Under the pieces are notes generated by a model, which saw only the letters and a list, made by a program, of their open reading frames with translations, had not been told where the DNA came from and made no database searches. 64,000 nucleotides of DNA from Streptomyces sp. MA5143a. Lineage in GTDB: Bacteria; Actinomycetota; Actinomycetes; Streptomycetales; Streptomycetaceae. The DNA is taken from contig NZ_OLMK01000102.1 in NCBI RefSeq assembly GCF_900290235.1, positions 57,400 to 121,399 of the forward strand, written 5' to 3'. Position numbers and translations under genes: made by a program. This document shows positions 44,048 through 51,565 of this stretch, piece after piece. Numbering within the stretch: the first letter of the stretch is position 1; every line of letters starts with the position of its first letter.

Positions 44048-44926
44048 GTGTACACCATCGGTGTCAACCCGTGGGTCTGGGCCTCGCCGGTCGACGACGA
44101 GGCCCTGGCCGAACTGGTGCCACGGATCGCCGCGTTCGGTTTCGACGCGGTCGAGCTGCCGATCGAGCGACCCGGCGACTGGGACCCGGTACGCACGCGG
44201 GACCTGCTGGCGGCGTACGGCCTGCGCGCGGTCGGCGTCTGTGCCGTCACCTCGCCCGGACGTGACCTCGTGAACGCCCCGCCGGAGGTCGTCGCCTCGA
44301 CCGTGGCGTACCTGAAGACGTGTGTGGACCAGGCGGCGGCCGTCGGCGCGCCCTGCGTCGGCGGCCCGGTCTACGCCGCGGTGGGGCGGACCTGGCGGAT
44401 GTCACCGGTGGAGCGCGCGGCCTGCTACGCGGACGTCCGCCGCGCCCTGGGACCGGTGGCCGCCCACGCGGGGGAGCGGGGCGTGAGCATCGGCGTGGAG
44501 GCCCTCAACCGCTATGAGACGAGCGTCGTCAACACGGTCGAGCAGGCGGTGGAACTGATCGACGGCCTGCCCGCGAACGTCGGTCTCATGATCGACACCT
44601 ATCACATGAACATCGAGGAGGCCGACCCCTACGAGGCGCTCGTCACGGCCGGTCCGTACATCAAGCACGTCCAGGTCAGCGGTACGGACCGCGGCGCCCC
44701 GGGCGCCGACCACTTCGACTGGCCACGCTTCCTCGCCGCCCTGGCCGCGACCGGCTACGGCGGCGCGGTGTGCATCGAGTCGTTCACCGCGCAGAACGAG
44801 GCCATCGCCACCGCGGCCTCGATCTGGAGGCCGCTCGCCCCGACGCAGGACACCCTCGCCCGTGACGGGCTGGCCCACCTCCGGACCGTCCTCCACGGAC
44901 TGGAGAACGCTCCCTCGGCCGGGTGA
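44048..44926 (+). CDS. Sugar phosphate isomerase/epimerase-like TIM barrel enzyme
   Basis: 292 residues; GTG start 4 bases after the transporter stop, so it is the last gene of the importer operon. The AP-endonuclease-2-like TIM barrel carries the metal ligands expected for D-tagatose/D-psicose 3-epimerase relatives: Glu in SIGVEALNRYE, Asp and His in LMIDTYHMNIEE, His in YIKHVQVSGTDRG and Glu in AVCIESF. This superfamily includes ketose 3-epimerases and enzymes acting on 3-keto sugars. Intracellular; it probably processes the imported sugar. Confidence 0.85.
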   Translation: MYTIGVNPWVWASPVDDEALAELVPRIAAFGFDAVELPIERPGDWDPVRTRDLLAAYGLRAVGVCAVTSPGRDLVNAPPEVVASTVAYLKTCVDQAAAVGAPCVGGPVYAAVGRTWRMSPVERAACYADVRRALGPVAAHAGERGVSIGVEALNRYETSVVNTVEQAVELIDGLPANVGLMIDTYHMNIEEADPYEALVTAGPYIKHVQVSGTDRGAPGADHFDWPRFLAALAATGYGGAVCIESFTAQNEAIATAASIWRPLAPTQDTLARDGLAHLRTVLHGLENAPSAG

Positions 44927-44950
44927 GGGGGGTGACTTCGGTATCCGAAA

Positions 44951-44966
44951 GACGTCATACGTCATA
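44951..44966. promoter_or_regulatory. GntR operator candidate upstream of beta-helix gene
   Basis: GACGTCATACGTCATA, 30 bases before the GTG at 44996. The same 16 bases occur upstream of gntR at 48298-48313, and in both places ATCCG lies three bases earlier. The site overlaps where a promoter for the beta-helix gene should be, so binding would repress it. Confidence 0.7.
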
Positions 44967-44995
44967 TGCGTCGTGAACCGCCCTAAGGAGAAAAC

Positions 44996-47374
44996 GTGTT
45001 CACAGCCCACACGATACGAAAGCGGCTTCTCGCCGTAGCCGCCACAGTCGGTTTGGCCGCGACCGCGGTGATGGCGTTCCCCGCGCCCGCATCCGCGGCA
45101 GCACACACCGTGTACGTCTCGCCGTCCGGCACCGGCACGGACTGTTCCAGCGCGCAGCCGTGTTCGTTGACAGCGGCGCAGGCGGCGGTGCGATCGCTGA
45201 ACGACGCCATGTCGGACGACATCGTGGTGCAGTTGGCAGACGGTGTGTACCGGCTGGACCGACCCTTGCGGCTGACAGCGGAGGACTCCGGCTCAGGGGG
45301 GCACACGGTCGTGTGGCGGGCCGCCCCGTCGGCGCGTCCGGTGATCACAGGTGCCCGCGCGGTCACCGGCTGGTCGGTGGCCGACTCGGCCAAGAACATC
45401 TGGAAGGCCGAGGTCCCCGCCGGTCTCGACGCCCGGCAGCTCTATGTCGACGGCGCCGTCGCCACCCGGGCACGCACGCAGGTGAACAGGGCCGATTTCA
45501 CCGCCTCCAGCGCCGGAATGAGGTTCTCGGGCGGTGCGCTGAGCTATCTGAACAACCTGGCCGACCAGAGCCGGGTCGAGGTGGAGAGCGTCAACTCCTT
45601 CACCGACCGGTACTCGCCGGTGCAGAGCATCAGCGGGAACTTCATCACGATGCAGCAGCCGGCGTGGAACAACAACAACTTCGGCTACGACACCCTCATG
45701 AAGCCACACCGGGCCGGCCCGTTCTACCTGACCAACGCGTACGAATTCCTGGACTCGCCCGGCGAGTGGTACCTCAACCCCACGGCCGGAACCCTGTACT
45801 ACAAACCCCTGGCCGGGCAGAACATGAGCTCCGCCGGTGTGGAACTGCCGAGGCTTCAGTCGCTGGTGAACGTCGGCGGCACGTACGGCGAGCCGGCGCA
45901 CCACCTCACATTCAGCGGGATCACCTTCACCGGGACGAGCTGGCTGGGCCCCAGCGGCAACCAGGGGTACGCGGACCAACAGACCGGCGCGTACCTGGCC
46001 GGCGACTGGAACTGGCCGGGCTTCGACTCCTGCCACAACGGCTGCACGCAGTTCGAGGCCGCCCGGCCGCACTGGCGGCAGATGCCGGCCGCCGTGCAGG
46101 TCTCCGCCGCCCACACCGTCACCTTCACCGACTCCCGGTTCGTCAACCTGGGTCAGACGGCCATCGGTATCGGCAACGACGCCAATGCGCACGCCAGTGG
46201 CGTCGGCCTGGGCGCCGCCGACATCACGGTGACCCGCTCGGAGATAGCCCGGAGTTCAGCCGGTGGCATCCTCGTGGGCGGCGTGCGCGCCGACGCCCAC
46301 CACCCCAGCGACCAGCGCATGGTCAACAGGGACATCACGATCAGCCACAACCGCATCCACGACCTCGGGGCGGACCACCGGGGCATCGTCTCCGTCCTGA
46401 CCACGTACGTCACCAACAGCACCGTCGCCCAGAACGAGGTCTACAACATGCCGTACTCCGGCATGTCGATCGGGTTCGGCTGGGGTGCCAACGACGCGGG
46501 CGGCAGCAACCACTACGCGGGCCGCGGCCTGTACAACTACCAGCCGCGCTACACGACGCCGACCACCGCGTCCAACAACCGGCTCGTCGGCAACTACATC
46601 CACGACGTCATGCAGCAGATGAACGACGGTGGCTGCATCTACACGCTCGGATGGAACCCGAGCGCGCTGATCAGCCGGAACCACTGCCTGCGGACCAACG
46701 GACACTTCGGGCTGTACTTCGACGAGGGCTCGAAGTACTACAAGGCCGACAACAACGTCTTCTCGAACACCGGTACGTGGGCGACAGCCAACTACTGGGG
46801 TGGCGAGAACATGGGGAACTGGACCGTCACCAACAACTGGTCGACCAACGGCAGCACGAACGTGACCAACGGGGACCGGGGCAACGTGGTGTCCGGCAAT
46901 GTCACGGTCAGCAATGGCAACTGGCCGTCCGGTGCCCAGGACGTGATGGCGTCCGCCGGACCGAAGGACACCAGCCCGCCGCCGACGACGGCTCAGCAGA
47001 TCGTGGGCGCGCAGTCCGGCCGCTGTCTGACCGTGCCCGGTGCCGGCACCGCCAACGGCACCCAGGCCCAACTCCAGGACTGCACCGGCGCGGCCGGCCA
47101 GACCTGGACCTACACCGCCGGCAAACAACTGACCGTCAACGGCAACAAGTGCCTGGACGCCAGCGGAAGCGGCACCACCAACGGCACCCAGGTCATCATC
47201 TGGGACTGCAACGGCCAGAACAACCAACAGTGGAACGTCAACGCGGGCGGCACCATCACCGGCGTCCAGTCCGGACTCTGCCTCGACGCCAACGCCGGCG
47301 GCACCGCCAACGGCACCAGGATCATCCTCTGGTCCTGCAACGGCGGCACCAACCAGCAGTGGACACCGCGGTAG
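44996..47374 (+). CDS. Secreted right-handed beta-helix protein with ricin-B lectin
   Basis: 792 residues; GTG preceded by AAGGAG. Signal peptide ~1-35 (FPAPASAAAHT). Residues ~36-650 form a parallel beta-helix, as in pectate lyases, rhamnogalacturonan-degrading and other polysaccharide enzymes: DDIVVQLADGVYRLDRPL, HHLTFSGITFTGTSW, repeated short strands such as DITVTRSEIARSSAGGILV, DITISHNRIHDLG and STVAQNEVYNMPYSGMSI. The CAZy family could not be fixed. The lectin (~669-790) is nearly identical to that of the GH54 enzyme. A putative GntR operator precedes the gene, so it is probably induced by a breakdown product. Confidence 0.82.
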   Translation: MFTAHTIRKRLLAVAATVGLAATAVMAFPAPASAAAHTVYVSPSGTGTDCSSAQPCSLTAAQAAVRSLNDAMSDDIVVQLADGVYRLDRPLRLTAEDSGSGGHTVVWRAAPSARPVITGARAVTGWSVADSAKNIWKAEVPAGLDARQLYVDGAVATRARTQVNRADFTASSAGMRFSGGALSYLNNLADQSRVEVESVNSFTDRYSPVQSISGNFITMQQPAWNNNNFGYDTLMKPHRAGPFYLTNAYEFLDSPGEWYLNPTAGTLYYKPLAGQNMSSAGVELPRLQSLVNVGGTYGEPAHHLTFSGITFTGTSWLGPSGNQGYADQQTGAYLAGDWNWPGFDSCHNGCTQFEAARPHWRQMPAAVQVSAAHTVTFTDSRFVNLGQTAIGIGNDANAHASGVGLGAADITVTRSEIARSSAGGILVGGVRADAHHPSDQRMVNRDITISHNRIHDLGADHRGIVSVLTTYVTNSTVAQNEVYNMPYSGMSIGFGWGANDAGGSNHYAGRGLYNYQPRYTTPTTASNNRLVGNYIHDVMQQMNDGGCIYTLGWNPSALISRNHCLRTNGHFGLYFDEGSKYYKADNNVFSNTGTWATANYWGGENMGNWTVTNNWSTNGSTNVTNGDRGNVVSGNVTVSNGNWPSGAQDVMASAGPKDTSPPPTTAQQIVGAQSGRCLTVPGAGTANGTQAQLQDCTGAAGQTWTYTAGKQLTVNGNKCLDASGSGTTNGTQVIIWDCNGQNNQQWNVNAGGTITGVQSGLCLDANAGGTANGTRIILWSCNGGTNQQWTPR
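47003..47363 (+). repeat. Lectin module, inverted near-identical copy B
   Basis: Partner of 34638-34998: 361 bases each, two mismatches, opposite orientation. Recombination between the copies would invert the 12 kb in between, which contains the ThuA-GSDH gene and the whole sugar importer operon. Confidence 0.95.
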
Positions 47375-47424
47375 CGGAATCAACGCCCGTCCGCTCCTCG
47401 GCGATAAGGAGCGGATGCCGGCAG

Positions 47425-47450
47425 CGGGGCCCGACTCGGTGCGGGCCCCG
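47425..47450. terminator. Bidirectional terminator
   Basis: CGGGGCCCG (47425-47433) and CGGGCCCCG (47442-47450) form a 9-base perfect stem with an 8-base loop, located between the convergent beta-helix gene and gntR. Confidence 0.75.
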
Positions 47451-47467
47451 TCGCGCGTCGGATGCCT

Positions 47468-48238
47468 CTAACGCCGCAGCCTGGTCGGCTCGCCCGGCCC
47501 GCTGCGGCGCACCACCCACGCCTCGGTGATGTGGGTGAACATCGCCTCGGCCGCACCCTTGGGGTCGTGCCCGGCGATCCGCTCGTAGATGCGTCGATGA
47601 CCCTGGTTGGACGCGACGCACAGGGCGCGGCCGGTCCGGCCCACGTAACGGGCGGAGTCGACGACCTGGCGCTCCAGCGAACGGACCACGGCACGCCCGA
47701 TGCGGTTCCCCGACGCCTGCATGACCGTGTCGTGGAACGCCCGGTCCTCTTCCTGGTACGAAGCGGGGTCGTCGACGAGCTCGTCCATCCGCTCCACCAG
47801 CCCGCGTAGCTGGTCGATCACCTCGGCGTTCGCCAGGCGGGCGGCGACGTTGGCCATGTCGGACTCCAGCACGCGGCGGGTCGCGACAAGGTGATCGAGG
47901 GTCGCCAGGCTCTCGTCCTCGGCGATGGTCGCGCCGAGGACCAGTTCGTCGAGCATGTTCCACATGGTCGGCGGGGTGACCATCGTGCCGGCGCCTTGGC
48001 GGACCTGCACCAGCCCCTTCTCCTGAAGGATCTTCACCGCCTCGCGGACCACGGTGCGGCTGACCGAGAAGGTCGCGCAGAGCACGGGCTCAGGTGGCAG
48101 CGGCGAACCGGACGGATGGACCCCACGGACGATCCGCTCCACCAACTCAGCCGTGACCGCGGCGGCAAGGTTCGCCGGGCGCCGACTCCAGGCGGGGACC
48201 TCGGAGGCCCCTGCGGATGACTGCGGTACTGCCGTCAT
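47468..48238 (-). CDS. GntR-family transcriptional regulator (FadR subfamily)
   Basis: 256 residues. The N-terminal winged helix has the recognition region VLCATFSVSRTVVREAVKIL and the wing KGLVQVRQGAGTMV. The C-terminal all-helical FCD domain has the metal/ligand residues Asp and His in YQEEDRAFHDTVMQASGN, plus HRRIYERIAGHD. FadR-type GntR proteins of carbohydrate clusters usually repress until a sugar acid binds. The start is 60 bases from the GACGTCATACGTCATA repeat, which also lies before the beta-helix gene, so this protein probably controls both, itself and the divergent dehydratase gene. Confidence 0.9.
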   Translation of the reverse strand: MTAVPQSSAGASEVPAWSRRPANLAAAVTAELVERIVRGVHPSGSPLPPEPVLCATFSVSRTVVREAVKILQEKGLVQVRQGAGTMVTPPTMWNMLDELVLGATIAEDESLATLDHLVATRRVLESDMANVAARLANAEVIDQLRGLVERMDELVDDPASYQEEDRAFHDTVMQASGNRIGRAVVRSLERQVVDSARYVGRTGRALCVASNQGHRRIYERIAGHDPKGAAEAMFTHITEAWVVRRSGPGEPTRLRR

Positions 48239-48279
48239 GACACCCCCCGGGACCCGTGTCGTGCCACGGATTCTCGCTC

Positions 48280-48333
48280 ACTATACGGCATCCGGTTGAC
48301 GTCATACGTCATACGAGTTACATACGTCATACG
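48280..48333. promoter_or_regulatory. gntR promoter and repeated operator
   Basis: Reading on the minus strand, TATAGT (48285-48280) is a consensus -10 for gntR. GACGTCATACGTCATA (48298-48313) covers its -35 region, and a further ATACGTCATACG follows at 48322-48333, giving three consecutive half-site-like units. The layout suggests autorepression and shared control of the divergent plus-strand genes. Confidence 0.7.
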
Positions 48334-48396
48334 AGTTGCGTTCCTCCTCAACCTCAACTGCCGGACAGCCGGCCACCTCAGGAGAGTGGGGCAGCG

Positions 48397-48610
48397 ATGA
48401 AGCAGCGAACACCGTGGCCGGTGACCCTGGCCGTCGGGCACCGTCCCCCTGATGACGAGCCACTACCGGGCGGTGCCCACGGAACTCGTCGACGCCGCGC
48501 GGAACAACGTGCTCATCGCACCTGATCGCCGGGCTGCCCCTGTGGGTGACCAACCGTTTCCGCAGTGCCGGATCGCTGACAGCGTGACGGCCGGCGCGAC
48601 GAAGGGCTGA
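48397..48610 (+). pseudogene. Remnant of a MalG-type carbohydrate ABC permease
   Basis: Pieces of a MalG-family permease remain in order. There is a start with a ribosome site (MKQRTPWPVTLAVG), then in another frame TSHYRAVPTELVDAAR, the EAA-loop region that contacts the ATPase, then HLIAGLPLWVTNRFRSAG, and finally VTAGATKG before a stop, the usual C-terminal tail. About three quarters of the gene is deleted and the frame changes at least twice. It lies directly before the enolase-superfamily gene, so this operon probably once encoded its own transporter. Confidence 0.65.
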
Positions 48611-48613
48611 CGC

Positions 48614-49816
48614 ATGCGCATCACCGGGTACAGAGCCCTGACGACGACGCAGCAATGGGGTCGACCTGTCGGTGACGCCAACGGCGTCTACGGCGACGGC
48701 GTCGTGCCCGTGCCGGTCGTCGTCGTCGAGACCGACGAGGGGATCACCGGAGTCGGCCTGGGACCGCACGTGGAAGCCGAGGCGGTCTTCGCCGCCCTCG
48801 ACGGCCAGGACCCGCGCGCGGTGACCGCCCTCTACGACCGCATGCTGCGGCACACCTTCAAAGCCGGGCACGCCGGCGTGGTGTTCGGCACGATCGGCGC
48901 GTTCGACACGGCGTTGTGGGACATCAAGGCACAGGCCGTGGGCGAGCCGCTGTGGCGGTTGCTCGGCGGCGACGACCGTACGGTCCACGCCTACGCGTCC
49001 GGCCTGGACATCGGTCTCACCGACGACGAACTCGTCGCCACCTACCAGGTCTACGCCGAACGCGGGCTGAGGGCGGCGAAGCTCAAGGGCGGCCTGGACA
49101 TCGAGCGTGACCGACACCGGCTGTCGCTCGTACGCGAGGTACTGACCGAGGCCGCGCACGGGGCCCGGCCCGGCCTCATGCTGGACGTGAACGAGTCCTG
49201 GAGCCGCAAGCAGGCGGTACGCCACGTCGCTGAACTGGAACGCACACTCGACCTGACCTGGATCGAGGAGCCGGTCCGACGCTGGGACGCCGACGGCCTG
49301 GCCGCAGTCAGCCGTGGCGTACGGACGGCGGTCGCCAGCGGGGAGAACCTCACCGGCCTCGAGCAGTTCCGCCCGCTGATCGCGGCGGGAGGGCTCGACA
49401 TCGTCCAGACGGCCGCGGTCTGGGGAGTCACCCACTTCCTGCGCGTCGCCGCGCTGGCGCACGCCCACGACCTGCCGGTCAGCCCGATCGGCAACACACC
49501 TGTCGCGCTGCTGCACGCCGCGACGTCGGTGCCCAACCATCTCGTCAGCGAACTACAGGGCCTACGGCCGCCGATCGGCGTCGCGATGGACCTGGACGTC
49601 GAGGGCGGAGCCTTCGTGCTCGGCGACACGCCGGGCCTGGGCATCCGGATCGACGAGACGGTGATGACCGCGGCCGGGCAGCGAACGGCACAGGCACCCG
49701 ACGGACCGCACATACGGCCGGAGCACGCCGGCCGGCGGCTGCTCGCGGTCACCCCCGGACCACGCCGATCCACCGCGGAAGGAACGTTCGACACCATGGG
49801 AATGGAGGATCGATGA
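48614..49816 (+). CDS. Enolase-superfamily sugar acid dehydratase (mandelate racemase/MLE type)
   Basis: 400 residues; ATG 3 bases after the end of the permease remnant. N-terminal capping domain (VVVVETDEGITGVGLGPH) and barrel with the catalytic LRAAKLKGG (KxK), metal ligands Asp in LMLDVNESW, Glu in WIEEPVRRW and Glu in ASGENL. The usual His of the D-mannonate or galactonate type is not obvious; the strand reads LPVSPIGNTPVA. Family members dehydrate aldonic acids or isomerise lactones. Context (pectin-type enzymes, KduD fragment, FadR-type GntR) favours a uronate or aldonate substrate, but which one is unknown. Confidence 0.82.
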   Translation: MRITGYRALTTTQQWGRPVGDANGVYGDGVVPVPVVVVETDEGITGVGLGPHVEAEAVFAALDGQDPRAVTALYDRMLRHTFKAGHAGVVFGTIGAFDTALWDIKAQAVGEPLWRLLGGDDRTVHAYASGLDIGLTDDELVATYQVYAERGLRAAKLKGGLDIERDRHRLSLVREVLTEAAHGARPGLMLDVNESWSRKQAVRHVAELERTLDLTWIEEPVRRWDADGLAAVSRGVRTAVASGENLTGLEQFRPLIAAGGLDIVQTAAVWGVTHFLRVAALAHAHDLPVSPIGNTPVALLHAATSVPNHLVSELQGLRPPIGVAMDLDVEGGAFVLGDTPGLGIRIDETVMTAAGQRTAQAPDGPHIRPEHAGRRLLAVTPGPRRSTAEGTFDTMGMEDR

Positions 49817-50124
49817 ACGCGGTTGTCTACCGCGGGGCACGCACCCACGAGATCGAGATCAGGGTCGCCGAGGCACCGGCCCTGGCGAAGGAGCGGGGCG
49901 GACGCGGAGTCGGGACCGTCGCACCGGGCCCTGTCGCCCGTGGCAACACCGAGGCGTTGTACGCGGACCCCTCACGCGAACGGGCGCTCCCCGGCCGGAT
50001 CCCGGCCGGTCGCCGGAGCCGCGCCGACGATCCCGCCGGGGCCACGGTGTTCCTCGCCTCACCGGCGTCGGACCGGGTCGACGGCACCGCTGTTCCCGTC
50101 GACGGCGGATGGCCGGGGCGATGA
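49813..50124 (+). pseudogene. Chimeric ORF ending in a KduD-like dehydrogenase fragment
   Basis: 103 residues, ATG overlapping the upstream stop (ATGA). The first ~25 residues (MNAVVYRGARTHEIEI) look like the start of a zinc-type alcohol dehydrogenase. From about residue 30 it matches the C-terminus of 2-deoxy-D-gluconate 3-dehydrogenase (KduD) and related short-chain dehydrogenases: VAPGPVARGNTEALYADP, RIPAGRRSRADDPAGATVFLA and DRVDGTAVPVDGGWPGR. The Rossmann glycine motif and the Ser-Tyr-Lys catalytic residues are missing, so it cannot be an active dehydrogenase. A deletion probably joined two neighbouring genes. The next gene overlaps its stop. Confidence 0.65.
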
Positions 50125-51062
50125 CGGGCCGCCCAGCATTACCGGCCGGCCGCGCCCGAGCCGATCGTGCGAGCGAACCGGAGACGAGCCTGGTCGTCGC
50201 CGCGCAGGCCGGAGATCCACGAGCGCTCGACGATCTGGCCGCGACATACCTGCCACTGGTGTACGGGATCGTGCGCAGGGCACTGGGTGAGCTCGCGGAC
50301 GTCGACGACGTGGTGCAGGAGACGATGTTGCGGGCACTTCCCGAGCTGCGCACGTTGCGCACCCCGGAGTGCTTCCGGCCCTGGCTGGCCACGATCGCGA
50401 CACGGCAGATCAGCACCCATCTGCACCGGCGGCACGCGGACGCCGAACGGACGGCCCCCCTCGACGAGATGACCGACCCACCGGACGCCGACGCCGAGCA
50501 CCTAGCCCTGATCCAGGTCGAGCTGTCCGGTCATCGCCGCAAGACCTTGCGCGCCAGTCGATGGCTCGACCCGGACGCCCGGGCGCTGTTGTCGCTGTGG
50601 TGGCGGGAGACCGCGGGCCGGCTCACGAGGGCGGAGCTCGCGGCGGCGCTGGGAACGAGCGTGGCCCACGCGGGTGTACGCGTCCAGCGGATGCGCAACC
50701 AGCTGGAGCTGAGCCGGTCACTGGTCGCGGCGCTGGAAGCCGGCCCCCGGTGCCCACAGCTGACCGTCGCGCTGGGGGGCTGGGACGGCGTACCGAGCGC
50801 GCTGTGGCGCAAGCGCATCACCCGGCACACCCGATCCTGTACGGACTGCGGCCGGGCCGCCGACGAACTGGTGCCCCTTGAGCGGCTGATCGTCGCCTTG
50901 GCGCTGCTGCCCGTCCCGCCGGTACGGTCCGCCACGGTGCTCGACAGACCCGTGCTCGCCCAGGTGACCGAGAACGCCGCCGTCGCGGGAGCCGAGTCGG
51001 CCGACGTCGGTTCCGGGCCGGTTGCCGACGTCACGGCCGGGCTATTCGGCCAACTCGTCTGA
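50121..51062 (+). CDS. ECF-type RNA polymerase sigma factor with zinc-finger-like tail
   Basis: 313 residues from the ATG at 50121, overlapping the stop of the chimeric ORF (50109 is an alternative start). Region 2 is LVYGIVRRALGELADVDDVVQETMLRALP; region 4 is TRAELAAALGTSVAHAGVRVQRMRNQLE. After residue ~235 comes RKRITRHTRSCTDCGRAADELVPLERL, a CxxC plus His segment like the zinc-binding anti-sigma fold, so sensor and sigma factor may be fused. The tail after residue 260 is unremarkable and shorter than in relatives with a further extracellular domain, as far as I recall. Target promoters are unknown; its position beside broken genes suggests it arrived by rearrangement. Confidence 0.8.
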   Translation: MTGRPALPAGRARADRASEPETSLVVAAQAGDPRALDDLAATYLPLVYGIVRRALGELADVDDVVQETMLRALPELRTLRTPECFRPWLATIATRQISTHLHRRHADAERTAPLDEMTDPPDADAEHLALIQVELSGHRRKTLRASRWLDPDARALLSLWWRETAGRLTRAELAAALGTSVAHAGVRVQRMRNQLELSRSLVAALEAGPRCPQLTVALGGWDGVPSALWRKRITRHTRSCTDCGRAADELVPLERLIVALALLPVPPVRSATVLDRPVLAQVTENAAVAGAESADVGSGPVADVTAGLFGQLV

Positions 51063-51565
51063 GGACCGAACGAGTCGGCGTCACGGCGACTGTGACCGCG
51101 ACTGTTCAAGCCGACCGCCGATAACGAGAACTGCCGCGATTCCCATGTGTTCGTCATTCCGAATTCACTGCTCGAAAAGGTTATGGGGGTGGTCTTCAAT
51201 TAGTGACGCTTCCCTCTTGAGTGGACCATGACAATCTGTCAATCTCTAGAAGTCGTGGCGGAACGTTCCCCATTCATGGCCTGTGAAAGCGGAAGTCGAG
51301 GGCGATCCGTGAATTCCCGGGACTTGAGCCACGAGGAGCCGATCCGGGTCGGGTGACGACCGCCCGGGCGAAGCCGGGGGCAAGGCTTTCCAGGCGCCAC
51401 GGCAGTGGCATGACGCTGACATGCTCGCTGCGCGAGCGACCTGGGAGGGGGCCGGCGCGGAGGGGGCAAGCTCCGCGCCGGCTCGGCCGGCCGCCGGCAG
51501 GCGTCCGACGTCAAGATCCTGCACAGCGCAGACGTGACCACACCGCCAACCGGGAAGGCGCGACC
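51063..51565. other. AT-rich regulatory region before GH5-GH95 genes
   Basis: 503 bases without a convincing gene. From about 51105 to 51260 the DNA is markedly AT-richer than the surroundings. It contains TGACA-ATC-TGTCA (51229-51241), an inverted repeat that may be an operator. TTGAGT (51218-51223) with CAATCT 17 bases later is a possible promoter for the GH5-GH95 pair. The rest, 51262-51565, is GC-rich leader without clear signals. Confidence 0.5.
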
